NCBI GenBank assembly: GCA_013398615.1
Contig: VZSR01001854.1
Span: forward strand, 8,817,053 to 8,881,052
DNA length: 64,000 nucleotides
Direction of reading: 5' to 3'
Source of the DNA: Brachypodius melanocephalos
Taxonomy: Eukaryota; Chordata; Aves; Passeriformes; Pycnonotidae
Positions 37,501-51,722 of this stretch are shown here, piece after piece; the stretch's first letter is position 1; every line of letters starts with the position of its first letter. Below the pieces are notes generated by a model. The model made no database searches. It worked only from the letters and a program-made list of their open reading frames with translations, and was not told the DNA's origin. The position numbers were made by a program, and so were the translations under genes.

Positions 37501-39158
37501 TTAAATGTTCACTTAAATGACCACCCGTGGGCCTGAAGTTCCCATTTATGATTAACTGTTTGACTGTCAAAATGGGAGAGCCTCACAGCTTCCTGGGGGA
37601 GTTCTAAAATGTGTTTTCAGGACGTATCTGTTCAATTAATTAGATAGCTAGATTGCAAATAAAATAACTAAATCTCAAAAGTGGGAGATTGCTGAACAGG
37701 AAAAAAATAGCAGCAATTCATTCATTTTCTTGCTTCCTTTTGTGAAGTCATGGGACTTTTTGCCAGTCACTATCATTTTATTTCACATGATTTACACAGA
37801 CAACACAGCAATGAGAGCAATAGAAACAAGTTTCATATTTCATTCATGAGCAGGTGAATCACTCATAATCTGATTCACTCTTAAAAACTTCATGAAAGCT
37901 TTTAAGACTGTGGGACTTTTTTCTGGTACTCATTTACTATTGAAGAGGGGAACAACTGCTTTCTGAATCTGCTTCAATAGTCACAGTTTTGTTAAAACCC
38001 ATGGGCCAGTCACACTTCTACTTCAAACAGGACTAGAAACACAACAAAAGAGGTAGACAAGCTATCTCAAAAAAAGCTCCTGTTATCATCACTTTGCAAA
38101 CATTCGTTGTTCTAATTAAATCCAAATTTCCATCTTAAATATAGCTGCTTAGTTAAAAAAGAAGGCCTATTGAGGCAATATACATACTCACTGGCTTGGT
38201 AAAATATTTTTTTAACAGTTCTGAGATTAAATCAGGACTCTTAAATATCCAAACAGTGAAGCACCAAAACCTCTATTGAGCTAGAAAAGAAAGTTCATGC
38301 CATGCTTTTGTATCATGTGCAAGCCAATTTATAGAGAGGAAATTATGTTAGCATCTTCTGGCTAAAGATAAGAACAGGCTAGCAACCTAAAAGGAAAAAT
38401 TATAAACCTTTTCCCTCTGACTTACTTTACCTTATACAGTGCAGTTTGGCAATCTCTTTCCCTTTTATCTCTTTATATTTAGACAATTACAGACTCAGAC
38501 AGAGATACCACACAACAGGCTGCAAAACTCATGTCTCATGGAAGGGCTTATCACAGTTGTTAATCACTTGTCTGGAAAGGCTTTAACCTTTACAAGGAAT
38601 GTTGTCACAAAGTTCATTGACTTAGAGACCAAAGCAATATTTGTAGAGTTCAGTACGAAACATTCAGGATTCAATTATTTTTCCTTTTAAAAAGGAAGAA
38701 AGTAAGGAAGGAAATTGAATAAAAAATATTTTACTTGGGGAGATGTAGCTGCTTTGGATTTACACTACTCAAATTTAAAGGGGAAATGGGCATTGAATTT
38801 TCAAATAAAGATTTACTACAGCCAAATCCTCTGAAACCTAATCCAGGTGCAGACTTGGACTTACTGTAGGTCAGGTACTCATCCTCTTGGTGGGATACAG
38901 CCAGGCAGAGCTGCAGCTAAAGAAACACCCAATACAACCAGTGTTCACCCTGCCAGGGAGAGGTGCCCAGGGAAGCTGGAACACTTCTTTCTCATGAGGC
39001 ACAAAGATGCCCCCAACTTCAGATCTACTGCTGCAGGAAGAGCCCATGGGCATCCCACCAGCACCTGCAATGTGGCTAAAATGTCATGTTCTGCAAGGGC
39101 ATAAAATCAAAAGGAGGAAAGATCTTCCTGGAATGGAAGGTTTTATAAATGTACTTAA

Positions 39159-39290
39159 ATAAAATACATTTTATATATATATATCATGTATCTATATAAA
39201 GCCACTATTTATTTAACAAATAACAAATATATAAAATATTAATACTCTGTGTTAATATTATAATATATACCATAATATATTGTTTTCTTT
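39159..39290. repeat. TA-rich low-complexity stretch
   Basis: It contains a TATATATATATATATC block at its start and several TAATATTA-like pieces. It is almost free of G and C. Confidence 0.85.
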
Positions 39291-39424
39291 TGTAATAATC
39301 AAGAAAAAGGAAATATAAATATTGAGCTTGAGAGAATCTCAGAGCAATAATTAAAGTTGGAATGGCCCTAATATGATTTTCCTTATGTTAGGTGAAAAAA
39401 TCCAGTTCCCTTCCTTATATAGCA

Positions 39425-39655
39425 TGTGCTCTATGCTCCATCTCACCATCTTGGTGAGCCCTGCTGGACTTGCTCCAGTAGATAAATATCTATCTCATAC
39501 TGAAGAGCCCAACGCCGGACTCCTGAACTCCTGATGCAGTCTTATCAGCACCAAACAGGGAGAGGCACTTCCTTCACTACGCTGCCACCAGTCCAGCCTG
39601 GGATGCATTTGACCTTCATTCAGACAAGGGCACACTATTAACTGCTGTTCCAGTT
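39425..39655 (-). mobile_element. CR1 LINE fragment, old, minus orientation
   Basis: Antisense CR1 body sequence is recognisable by the order of phrases: a GCTGGACTTGCTCCAGTA segment, then CTGATGCAGTC..., GAGAGGCACTTCCTTC, CAGCCTGGGATGCATTTG and CAAGGGCACACTATTAACTG. It is considerably diverged, so the ends are approximate. It lies about 80 bp from a CR1 fragment in the opposite orientation. Confidence 0.7.
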
Positions 39656-39737
39656 CATATTCTCTTATTCAGAATAAGTGGACAGAATCAAATGGTGTGA
39701 TCCTAAAAGAAACACCTGTAATTTTCCCAGATTTCAA

Positions 39738-40009
39738 GAAGAGACAGGGGTAATGGCTTCAAACTGAAAGAGAGCAGACGTATATGTTAGGAAGAAATTC
39801 TTCACTGTGAGGGTGGTGAGGCACTGAAACATATTGCTCAGAGAGGTTGTGGATTCTCCATTCCTGGAAGTTTTCAGGGCCAGGTTTGATGGGGATTTAA
39901 GTAAATTGGTCTAGTGGAAGTAAACCCAGTGACAGAGGGGTTGGAACTACGTGATCTTTAAGGTTCCTCCCAACCCAATCCAAACCATTCTATCATGTGA
40001 TTCTATGAC
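39738..40009 (+). mobile_element. CR1 LINE 3' fragment
   Basis: The fragment matches the CR1 3' region: GGCTTCAAACTGAAAGAG, TTAGGAAGAAATTCTTCACT, a worn form of the lead-in to the untranslated tail, and CCAACCCAATCCAAACCATT followed by a terminal ATTCTATGAC. It is about 270 bp and non-coding. Confidence 0.9.
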
Positions 40010-43000
40010 ATCCCACTATTTTTAAATTAATAATAAATTTTCTGAAATCCCTGGAACAATGTCATTTCAGTATTTCACACGCTGTTCACCTGTATTTATC
40101 TAAAAGGATGTCTCTACTGCACCCAGCATCTTAGTGAACCTTTCCAACATCTGCACTACAAAAAGCCAGCCAAGAGTTCCAGCACTGAGTGCAGAAGCAG
40201 GAAGAGCCACCTCTGATGTGATGACTGGAGATCACTGTCTCAGAAGGATGCAGGGCTGGCTGAACATCAGAAAGAGCCTTAACACCTACAGCACGAGCTT
40301 TGGAAATGTGTTGCACAGAGTGCTTACACAACCCAGATGAAACTGGGGCTTGGGGTGCCAAGCAAGCAAGGGGAAAGACATTAGGGGGTGAAACATTTGA
40401 AACTCCCTAATACTAGGATTTGCAAGTGCTTTACAGAACATAGAAACAACGCAAATTCTTTCTAGTCTCTCTCTTCTCCAAAACTGACATTTGAGGTCAG
40501 TTACTTCACTCCTAAAATAGGTGACAAGTCTATTTAGTAATTCAATTCCTTTTTATTCATAGTTCCTGAGGGCAAGAATGATCACAAGAATGAGTTCCTT
40601 CTGTGTCACCTAAGCCAAGAACTTCTAATCAGCCTTATTTTCCATCAGAACTTTCAAGCAGCATCTTTTAAAGATGGAAAATTTAGAAATTCAAATGATC
40701 TACAGAATACCAAACAAAATTTTGTAAATTAATTCATTTATTTAATGAATGAATCTTTCTCTACCAGAGAGAAGGATTCCTGTGTGCTGGGGCCCTAAAA
40801 GCTGCTTGATGGACAGCAATGAATACGTGCCAATTCCTCCACTTTTTTTTTTCAGAGATGCAGCATCTGCCCAAGTCACAGGGTGAGCATGGTGCAAGGA
40901 GGATCACAAAGCTGGGAGGCAAAAGTTAAATTAAACAGTTAAATACAGTAGGCACAAAGTATGTGAATAACCACCATTCTAGGTACTGAATACTGTGAAC
41001 ACCTAGGTATTTTATATGGCTAGAGATGTAACTATTAAACAGCCAATGTTTCTGTGGGCTGGTGTACCAACAGAAAAAATAAGAATGCATGTGATGGCAT
41101 ATCTATATTTTAAGCAATGAGATTTTTACAAAATTTTATATTAAAACAATTCCAGGTTGCATTTTAATATTCAGCCATTTTTGTTCAAATCTTTAAAGAG
41201 AGATGCTTAAATAAGGCAAATGAACTGTTGTTAAGGGCTTTGCAAGCTCAGGACTGAAGCTGTGAAAGGAGTTAGATTGAGATGAAAACCTCTATAAGTT
41301 TAGATGCAAGATGCTCCAAAATCATCAGTTAAACAATAGTCTTTTTATTCTGAAGGCCCCTTTAAGTTTTTTCCTCCACAGAATATATAATGCTAGGAAT
41401 GGAAGAGAAATGCATGCATTTACTATTCTGAAAATGAAGCTTCTCAGAACTTTGCAAACGTACTGGGTAATGATTACGTGTTCTGCACATTGTTACATAT
41501 GTGGTGTGTATCTGTCATTTATCTGTGGTGAGACTTCTGACATGAAGAGAAAGAAGGTCATTAAAAAGAAATTCATCTGGCCTACCAACAAAACACAGGG
41601 ATGAGTAAATAGTGATTACTGAATGGTCAACAGGAAAAAAAGAGAAAGGCTCATGCCTGGAAACTACTATTTACACCATCAATCATGGTCCAGAAGAAGA
41701 AGGAGGAGGAAATATAAAAAAACAGTCTGTACACAGAAGTAGGCAACTCATACAACAAATCAAAGCATACTGCAGGTCAAAGTGGCTCTCACATGAATAC
41801 ATGCAGTTCTGATGGGAAGTTGAAAGAATGTTTGGGGTAGAAATCAGCCCTGTGTTAAGTCATTTCTAATGAACTACTGATGTAGCTGTGTTTCTCTTGC
41901 AGCAATTGCCACATCAGACAGACATTGTTTGAATAAACCTAAGGCTACAGTGCTTGGAACAAGACATGAGATGCTACAGGGTTTTTCTGAGCATTCCCCT
42001 CTCCTCCTTTTGGAATATCAATGACAGTCTTGAAGAGGTGGGGAAGTGATTTTCTGTTCTCCTGTCTAAAATGACATTTTATTTTTGTTTTGTGACAGGA
42101 TGAATGAAAGACCATTCACAGCTCTCCAAGACAACACACAAAGTAAGAGCAATCTCGTTCTGCTTTTCCTCAGACCAATCCCCCCAGTGTCTCCCACGAG
42201 AACTGTTCATTGTTAAAAATTACATGTAATTATTGAACTAGAAAGGAGGACAGGGTAGGACTTGGAGATTATGGGACATAAAAGGATTATACTTCTTTAC
42301 TCTCAGGTAACTCCTGAGCTGGTGTCCTTGCACCTTTGTCAGGAGCCCATCCACAGGCCTATTAGGTGCCACACAGTTTTAAGCACTTTTCTATTTGGCT
42401 CTTTCAGATATTGCTGAAACAAAAGGGTTTGGTTTCAATTAAAGTTTTAGTTTTTTCCATTGCAAAACACAAACCAAAAATATTTCACTGGAAATTTGCC
42501 ATCAGCCTGTGTCCAGACCAGGAATTATGCTTCGCTTGTAAAGATTTACACTCAGATTTAATTTTCTTTCTCTCTTCAAATACTGCAGTTTCATTATATC
42601 ATCTGTTGATTCTTTTATTAACTGTTCCCAAACACTGGTATCTTTTAGGACTCCAGGAAAATAAACACTATCAGTACCTCTAGAACTGTCTTCTCTGTCT
42701 GGATAAAGATTGTGATTGAATTTATTCTTAAATAAGGTATAAAACACTTAGCTTGAGACAAACCACAGTAACATGAGAACCAATTTCTGGTTAAACTCAT
42801 GCTTGTGTGTAATGTGCTATCAAACATGATAAGGAACAGACCTCTTTATTCTCTTTTAGTCTTCTACAAACACGTACCTTATTTATGCATAGCCCCAGTT
42901 TTCTAGCATTTTCCTCTTATGGATCACAGAGTAAGATTGTCTAGTACAGTCTGTTCCTTTCATTAGATAGCAGAATCTTGGTTGGGTACATACTCAACAG

Positions 43001-43445
43001 GCTTTATGCAAAACCAACAACAACAATACATTATGATATGTATAACGCCATTCTAATACAACTTAGCATCTGGAAACACACTGCCTGACTATGCCAGTTT
43101 TTGGTAATTCCTGCAATATCCATGACCCTAAAGTCTGGAAGTCACAGTCAAGTATGACAGATCTTTAGGAATTAGTCATATGTCTATTAAATAAAATGTG
43201 TTTCTGACCAGCAGAATAAATGAAAAATAACCTTGTTTCTCTTGAACACTACCTGGATGATCTGCTCAGCAATGGATGCAACAATGAGATTTCATGTTTG
43301 GGTAACAGTAAGGTAAGTAGATAATAAGCAACAAGATTTGAAGCCATGCAGCATCAGAATTCCATATGAGAAATGAGCTTGCAAACTAAAATGGATCATG
43401 AGAATGGGGTTTGTGTGCCTACATAGGGGAAATATGATTAAAGCC

Positions 43446-43482
43446 TTTTTCTTTTTTTTTTTTTCTTTTTTTTTTTTTTTTT
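43446..43482. repeat. Poly-T tract with C interruptions
   Basis: T runs of 5, 13 and 17 bases separated by single C. It is poly-A in transcript sense. Confidence 0.95.
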
Positions 43483-45658
43483 GTGTATGTTCTTATGACC
43501 AAGGAGTTACATGCTGAGCTTTCCCACCAGCCCCCTAAATTGATATATGATGTTAGCCTTGAACTACGCTGTCCTCAACAGATGGTCATTGGGCTAAACC
43601 TCTGGCAACCGGAAAGGTTTGAGAGATTGGCAGTTTCAGCAACTTTTTTTCCTTGGGCAGGGCCAAGTTGATATTTCCTTGGCTGTGTTACAAAAAAAGT
43701 GGGAGAGGAAAAGATTTTTTATGAACTTATTTGCAGATAGGACTTTATCTTCACTCCCTGCTCTGAAATCCCTTTCATATCACACTCTTTAAGCTTCTGT
43801 TATACTGCTGAATGACATTTTGGTTTGTGAAAACATCTAATGTAATACAAAGTCACCTTACTCAAGACAAAAAGCAATTGATTTTAAAGAGAGAAGGGAT
43901 TCAATAACCTATTCCTAAGAGATCTCATGCAAAACATTTAAGGATCTGAAAGTCATCTACAATTAATCGAGTCATGCAATAGTTCTATGATGCACGCTGT
44001 GACTGATCACATTTTATGTACAGAAAAGCTGAAGTCCTATACATTTAAAATGCAAACAGAAGATGTAACATTGCATCTTATTTCTTTTTTAAGCCTCCAA
44101 GTAAATATTTGACTCACATGTGTTTACAGAAATAGTTTAAATTCCAAATGAAGTCCTTAGATTTAAGATCAAATTACTACTGTATCATTTTCTTGAATGA
44201 TTAGGAATTATGTAGAGCGAAGTTCACTAGTTCCACATTAATTTTTCACAACAAACTACTTTCTTCCAAGATCCACTCCCAGTCATAGTCAGACCTCTGA
44301 TTTATATAGCTGGTGACCAGAAATTTCCTCATGATAGCAGCAGAGAGTGCTTCACAAGCTTCAGACCTGCAGTATGTTTGATATGGGAACTGTGTACAAA
44401 ACTGTGTACAAAGCAGCATATCAAAACTTTAATGTCTCCAAGATGTTAATTTTCCTGCTGGCCAAGGCACAGAGTGGCTCAATGGAAGCTCAGAGGTCAC
44501 CCTGTCCCTCATTGTGAAAACCATCACCAATAAAATGAATGAATAATGGTTAAAGCCAGAGGAAAACAGAGAAATAACAAAACTATTAAAGTACCTTCTC
44601 TTGGAGCCTCTTAACAAAATTAAACCCACTGAAACACATGGCAGCCATGAGGAGCAGAGCATTTTCACCCTTGTTTCCTTAGGCAGCTGTGCTGTCCCTC
44701 CCACTGCCTACTTCTGGACTCTTTCCTGTAACTATGGAAAGTCCCACTGCACTATCATACTTGACAGTAATGGAGCTGTGTTCCTACTCAAGTTGAAAAA
44801 GGCATTACAAAAGACCCCAAGTTGGCAATCTCATAAGAAAAAAAGGAAGTTTCCAGTCATTTTGAAAGAGACGCAGCTAGAAAATTAGTCCTCAGTCTTC
44901 CACCAGCCATGCTGCAGTCACCCATTTGCACAAAAGACAACAGGCACAGGACACAGAGCAGGACTGAGCCACCAAGAGCATGTGGGATGACAAGGAAAAA
45001 GCAAGGAAGAAGGAAAACAAAGATAACAAATTGCTTCATTAGTTCTACTGCTTGTGAAACAACTTGCTAGAGCTAGTGGCCTTGGCAATGTCCTGTTTAA
45101 ATAATATCAAGTTTGAGTTCAAGGACTCCAGGGGAAAAAACTATTTGAGTTTGCAAGTACAGTGGAAAACTACTCTATTATTATTCTGTGGTTTTTTGCA
45201 CGTGAAATGTGTTCTTTCAACAGTTGCATTAAAATGTATTCATATTAAATACCCAAGCTATGCCTGCGTTTAAGTAACTTCACCTGGAAACAAATGTAAG
45301 TTTAATGACATAGTTAGCAGTCCTTTCCTGACACTATACAATCTTATAGACAACATTTCAACAGCAAAAACACAAAATCATAATAACCTATGAATAAAAG
45401 TGTGTGGAAATGGTTGAAGATAGTATGTCAACAAAGACTCCAAATTATAAAATATTACCTCTTGCAACATCTTGCTTAAGCAATTGATTGTTAATAGGTT
45501 ATTCTTTTAAAGCATCCTAAAAAGCAAAGTGGTAGTGGTTTGAACTACTGAAAAGATAAAACTGTTGAAAGAACAAGCATCACACATCAAACCATGGGAC
45601 AAACCCGGCACAAACCCTTCTCGAAAGAATATGTAATAAAGTAAAACTAGAGAAAGGA

Positions 45659-45712
45659 TATCTATATATAGATATATATATAGATATATATAGATATATA
45701 TATCTATATATT
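45659..45712. repeat. (TATAGA)n-type, self-complementary microsatellite
   Basis: TATCTATATATAGATATATA and related units occupy 54 bp. Both TATCTA and TAGATA are present, so it can fold on itself. Confidence 0.95.
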
Positions 45713-46940
45713 CCACTTACTACTATAATGATAAAAGTACTATTATTTTACTGTATGTATAGACTGAAGTTTTTCTCTAGTCTCAAACTTCTGAGTTTTA
45801 TCAGGCACAAAAAAATAATTCAGAAGCAAAGGCCTGACGGCAAAACCAGACACACTTATTTACCTTTGGACAACTTGCCAAATAAAGTTAATGAATAAAG
45901 ATACTTTCTGGGGGACGTGTGAACATAAGTGGTCATATTTCTCTAGCAATCTTCTCTTTGTCTGTCCCAAATCTGGAAGAGGTTGCTATCCTCAAATCCA
46001 GTTCTCATCATCAGTCTAGTTCAGATCCTTTCTTTGTAAATCCAAAGAATTTCACGATGAAAACAAAAATGTAACAGACCAGGCACATTTCCAGCTTCCT
46101 GTGTGGTGGGTTTCTGAAGTGAGTGGCAGAATATTTCATGGAGTCATTTAGAAACCTAAATTATGGGGACACAAGTAACTGCATATCAGCTAAGGCACTG
46201 CTTAATTAGACAGCCCTAGCAGTGTCACATTATTCTAACTCCTTCCTTTGCCAGAAGAGGACAGGGATGGAGACATTCTTAATTTTGATTTCCATAAATT
46301 CTGTATTTTATAAAAGCAAGTATGCAACTTCTGCATACAACTGGACAACTGCAAGTATATATTATATTATTGTAGGCTTCTCTCAACAGTGCTCTTGTGT
46401 TACAGTGATAACTATTTTTTAAGCATTATGAAGCTCAGCATTCAAAAAGATAACGTAATTCCTCTATCTCAAGCTACCTCCTTCCTCTGACTTTCGTCAA
46501 CCAAACTCATCACATCCACCCCCAATTTTACAGCAAATCAAACCAACATACAAACTCAAAATATGTACGGTTGGTTTTGAATCACAGAAAGGTGAAGGAG
46601 CTGGATAAAGACTCCCCAGAGTCCTGCCTGAATAAGAAAAATGGAAATGTTTCCATACAGCACTTCTGGTGATATGGCAAAGGCTTCCCAATATGGGCTT
46701 AACTTTGATCACACTCATATTCACTTGTGTTCCAAAGGTCTGCAGATTAGAAGAAGTTAACTTCAGCTTCACTAACCTCCATGTCCAGATCCCAACTGTA
46801 GTTTGACTAAAAGCAAATTCCTTTGTTACAACTCATAAAAAAGAGCTGGCTTTTATAGTTTTCCTCAAAGTATAAAGCAAATGTATATGGGTACCACTAC
46901 AGCAGAAAAAGGAGGAGGAAGTTTGGGTGATTCAGCTAAG

Positions 46941-47030
46941 GGTTGAGGTTGGAAGGGATCTTTCTGGAGGTCATCTTGTCCAACTCTCCACAAAGCCACT
47001 AACACTTAGTTGTCCAGGATGGTGTCTAAT
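46941..47030 (-). mobile_element. CR1-type LINE 3' fragment, minus orientation
   Basis: The plus strand reads GGTTGAGGTTGGAAGGGATC, then GGAGGTCATCTTGTCCAACT and TTGTCCAGGATGGTGTCTAA. This is the reverse complement of an avian CR1 3' region. The octamer end is missing, and the extent is approximate. Confidence 0.72.
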
Positions 47031-48948
47031 TTATTAAACATGTCTAAAAATTAACAGATATAAAACCCATAAATTTAAAAAATGGTGATTCTTAAATATA
47101 GCTTTTAAACTAGCCATTATTTTCCAAAGCATGGCACTTATTCTGCCTCTCACTCTCACACCCATACCAGCGCCCAAACACACAAATACTGAAAGGTACG
47201 AAAAATCCATAACGCTTATATTCACCAGATCACAGAGATTACCTAATTTCAGTATAACAAAGCAGTTCCACGTATGTTAAGATTCAAATGTCCACACATA
47301 CGCCCAAAATGTAGTTCTCAGTTCATGTATAATGTGAAGACAAGACCTTTTATGCAATGACATCCAAGTAGTTCTCTGGACACCATGTGTGGTCTGGGAT
47401 TACAGTAAAAATCTGTCATATTGTACATTAAATGAATTACATTTTCTCAAGCACTTAAGATAATACTGAGTGGTTTGCTGAGGAACTTCCAGTGACTCAT
47501 AGTTTTTGTCTCAGGTCCTCAGCAGCAATGCTCATTTTGGGTCTAGTTTGACAGCAGACAGAAAGGGATAGAAACATGTTTTCTATACACCAGAATTGGA
47601 ACATGGCTATGAAAAGTATTCAAGGCTTGGAAACTCAGGTTCAGAACTGACAGGTCCAGCAAGGCTTCTGAACTAACCCATCTGTATGTGTAGTAGCCCT
47701 GCAGCCTACTTTTCTGGAAATCTGGATGTGCAGCTCAAAGACAAGACTGGACTAGGTTCCTGTCTTCCAAATGAAGTTAAAAGAGTCTCAGAAGTGCAAC
47801 AGAGCATCCTCTGAAATCACCTGAGATGAGAAAACAAGCCTAAAAACACCAAACAGCAATGTAATAAAATATCTGGTCAAGTATGTTCCTGTATATTCCT
47901 AGGAGGTGTACCTACCAAGCTAGGGGTAGGTTTGCAGCAGTGACCAGGACAAGAGATTAGATTCCAGATTCCGTGTTTCTCTTTATCTGGCCCTTAGTGG
48001 GCTGTTCTGGACCTAAAGACTAAAGCACATTTGACCAAACCACTGCACAGTGAGATGTGCCTTTATTTGTGGCATTATTTCACACATATTTGAGTTTTGC
48101 TTCATCAGAAGGAAACATATTTCAGATGCAGTACTTAAGAATTATTCAGCATCTGGGTCTTGAATAGTTTTTAGCCAAGTAATTGCCAGGGTCATTCTCA
48201 AAGAGCTGAACCCACAGAAGCATAAGATCATAATCAGCAGTGATTTGACTTGCATCACAGATCAATTTTGAGCTGTTGTTTCAGTTCTTTGACTGCAGTA
48301 CAGACAGAAAGAGGGATAGAGAGGAGACAGGAGTGGGGGGGGGTTGAACCCAACCAAAAAACCCCAGCCCTTTCTTTTTCCTGAACTAACCACAAGAGAT
48401 TATTTCTACTTTCTTCTGAAGTCAAGAGTAACTGCAGACAAAATCAGTAAATACAGGGATGCCCTAAAGAGGGGCAGCAGTTCACAAAAGCAGTAAAATA
48501 AACTGCTCCAGAACATGATCCTTTGTATCCAAGAAAGCTCAACTGAAATGCACTGCGGTAGCTGTGTAATGCCTGATGGGAATAGTTCCTATAGATTTGG
48601 CCAAAATCTAATGTAATTGAGATTTGACCCTTTCAACACAGTGGAGTACAAGTTTTGAGGAGGTGACTTGATTGAGAGTACTAAAATCACACTGAACTCT
48701 TACTTTTGGTGTAATTTTTCTTGCTTTTAAAAAGTTTTTCATAGTGGGCTCTCACATGGAGCAACCAAGTGAATGGTATGAAAGATATTACCACAGTAAC
48801 CATGGAAACACCAGAAAAAAAATTTGGTTACTACATGAGCACATTTCGTTTTATAAGAGCAAAATGTCTCACAATACTTGAAAGAATTATTTTAGTTTTC
48901 CATTTTGGGATTAGTTGTACAGTTCTTGAATGCTATTCTTCTTCTTAC

Positions 48949-48987
48949 TAATAATAACAATAATAAGAAGAAGAACAACAACAACAG
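48949..48987. repeat. AAT/AAG/AAC trinucleotide microsatellite
   Basis: Consecutive AATAAT, AAGAAG and AACAAC blocks. Confidence 0.9.
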
Positions 48988-51680
48988 TTTTGCCAATGCT
49001 ACCGAGCAAATTAAGAGTCTTGATAGACAGTCACCTGCTTTAACCAGGAAAGTAAGATCTCAGAACCTGAAAGCAACTGGATTTCAGTCTTGCTGCCAGA
49101 GGTACTGCCTGTGAGTAGTGCAGCAGATCAGTGTAAATGCATAATGCCAAACTAAAAATCTCTGCAAGTTGAAAGCCCTACTCCTCCTCCCTGATTACTG
49201 AGTCTTTTTTTTTAACCCATATATCCACAGCACAATTAATAGGAGAATCAATGCTGCTCTAGCTCAGCATAACCATCTACAATCCATGCTCTGAAATCAC
49301 ATCTTTAATTGCAGCCCTTTTATTGCAGACTTTTTGCTTTGGTCTCCTAGACAGCTTCCCACAAGTGGCTATTGCCAGAGCCTTTCATTTCTGCCTGTTT
49401 AGGATGGCAAGATGAAGGCTAAAAGGCTGTGTAAGCTAGGGAGATGAACAAAATTAACCAAATAACAAGGTAGAGGCAATGGGCTGCTACAGAATCACAA
49501 ATAAATACTTCACATTTGCAGCTCAAAAGAAAGCTCCGTGTTCTGGGCCCCCTAGAAAAACAAGCATATAAAACAACTGCTTTTAAAACCAGAGACATCT
49601 AGCAGCTTCAGCTTAACTATTTTATAATACATTTTTCCCAGCCATGGGAGTGGGATGAGGACGTGCTTGCTGGCCTCTTCTGAATCTGTGCCCTGGCAGT
49701 ATTCCTCAGCAGACAGCTGGGTGATTCCTCCCCAGCACCTTGGACTGATTGCAGACAAAAACATAAAATTCCATGATAAGTAATGCCATCATTCTGACTA
49801 AGCTAAGTGTGTTAGAAATACATGGAATTAAAGAGAAAAATTCCAGACTGCAAAAAATACCCCAAAACTGAAGATGCATTTCATTAGACATGCAGAGAGA
49901 TTAATTAGCTGTATTAAGCTACAGATATCCAAAACTAAAAGATACCAGTTGCCTGAGGGAAGGACAGCACAATTCAGTTTATATCAATGACCTGTGCTAT
50001 GTATCAGACAGAATAGGTGTTTTAAAGCACACAGACCTGCTAAACATTGCATTCTCCCATTGCTCCAGTCCTGTCCTCACACTGTTCATTCATATCCACC
50101 TGTGCCTGCTAGGTGGTGCTGTGGGATGGCTTTTCTAAGGAAGAGAAGACCAGTTGCTTTTTTCATTCCCCTCGGTGATGTTTTTTTCCTTTCACAGGAG
50201 AACAGTTGCAGTGTTTTCTGTATCTTGGCTGTACAGGATGTGTCCTGTCAGGTCTCTTGTCAAGCACATTGTGGCCACCACTGAGGATGCTGCTTCTCCA
50301 CAGCAGTCAGAGAAAATGAGTTATCAGCTTTCATCTGCCTGTGTCCATGTAGGAAAGCTGGAACCTCAGATGGAGGCAGGACAGATAAATATCTACTCTA
50401 AAATTTTCAAAATTTTCCTTTCTCTAAAGATACAGGGCTGTTCTATCTGTTCTAGAGATACACGACATTTAAACTAACTGTTTTCATTGACAAAGAAAGA
50501 TTTAAAATTTAATCAGACACACAAATCAAAAGCAGGGTTTCAAAGAAAAGGGCAAGACTAAAACTTCCTGGAAGTCCTACGTGTGAAATGTCTCCCTTTT
50601 TCCCTTTCAGACTGCAACTTACATCTATGATGAAAGGCAACCTACTGCCAAATCTTTGGAATACAACCCTTTGAAAAGGGTGGTAATGAGAAGGATGCTG
50701 GTTTAGGCTTCATTTTTTTTTTCTTCTGTAACTAGCCAATAACTCAACTGGCAGGATGTTATCAGTGCTATGACATCCACAGTATCATAAATGGTGCAGA
50801 CTGGGATTGAACTATTCAAACCTGTAGGTAAAGCAAGTCTGGTCCATCTGTTCCACATAACTTCATGTCTGTTTAGCCAAAGATGACGAATAATTCTAAC
50901 CCACCCTTCTGAGCAGGAGGGAAATAAAACAAAACAACTTCCAAGATGAGTAACTGTAGTACTACATCATTTGATGACATCAGGAAGATCTTGTGCTCAG
51001 TCTTCAGATCCTGTCCCATGGCTCAACACCTTGGGACATCCTCAGAGCCCTTGCTATTCCTATACAAAAGCCATCCTAGTAAATGGCAATGTGTCTTGAA
51101 CACAGCCTTCTATTTCTGTGTAGCAAATCAAAATTTTTTATCTGATGCTCTGCCATGAATGATCTTCCACTGCCAGCAAGTCAACTTGGGCATTCACATT
51201 GCATCCCTTCATCAGAAGGGGATGTCAAGGAAACAAGAAGGGAAAATTTTGCAGGCCAGTGATGAAAGTTGAAGAATATAATGATTTTAAGGAAGTTTGC
51301 CTCAAGTCTCTCTCTTGCATCCACAGCTATTACAGACATCCATCTAAGCAGTGCAGATCTGGAAGCAAACCTACCTTCAAGGTAGTCTATCATGTCTTTC
51401 TCCCTACAGCCATGTACAATCCTTAATGCAAAAGGCTCTACAGTTCCTGTACATCCCTTGGGCCTGGAAGAGTGGCCCAAGAAACACCAAACATGAGAAG
51501 AGTGTGTATTTGTGAAAGCTAGACTGCAGGTGAGAAAGCGAAAAAGAAAAAAATTACCTGAACAGAAAGCATTGCAAACCACACAGAGTGGCAGTGACAT
51601 GGAGGAGCAAAAATTATGAAGTGGAATTCTATCTTCTCTATTTAATAAACATAGTAAAACATTTTACTAAATTTAATACA

Positions 51681-51722
51681 TGTAATATATATTATATATT
51701 TAACATATATTTTAATATATTT
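51681..51722. repeat. TA-rich stretch
   Basis: TAATATATATTATATATTTA followed by CATATATTTTAATATATT. Confidence 0.85.

Noticed and set aside
37135..37536. 133-codon plus-strand open frame
   Set aside because: No recognisable domain, no paired splice signals with conserved protein and no codon pattern unlike the surrounding intron; probably chance.
51181..51600. 139-codon minus-strand open frame
   Set aside because: No motif is recognised and it lies within an intron where A and B are contiguous in known proteins.
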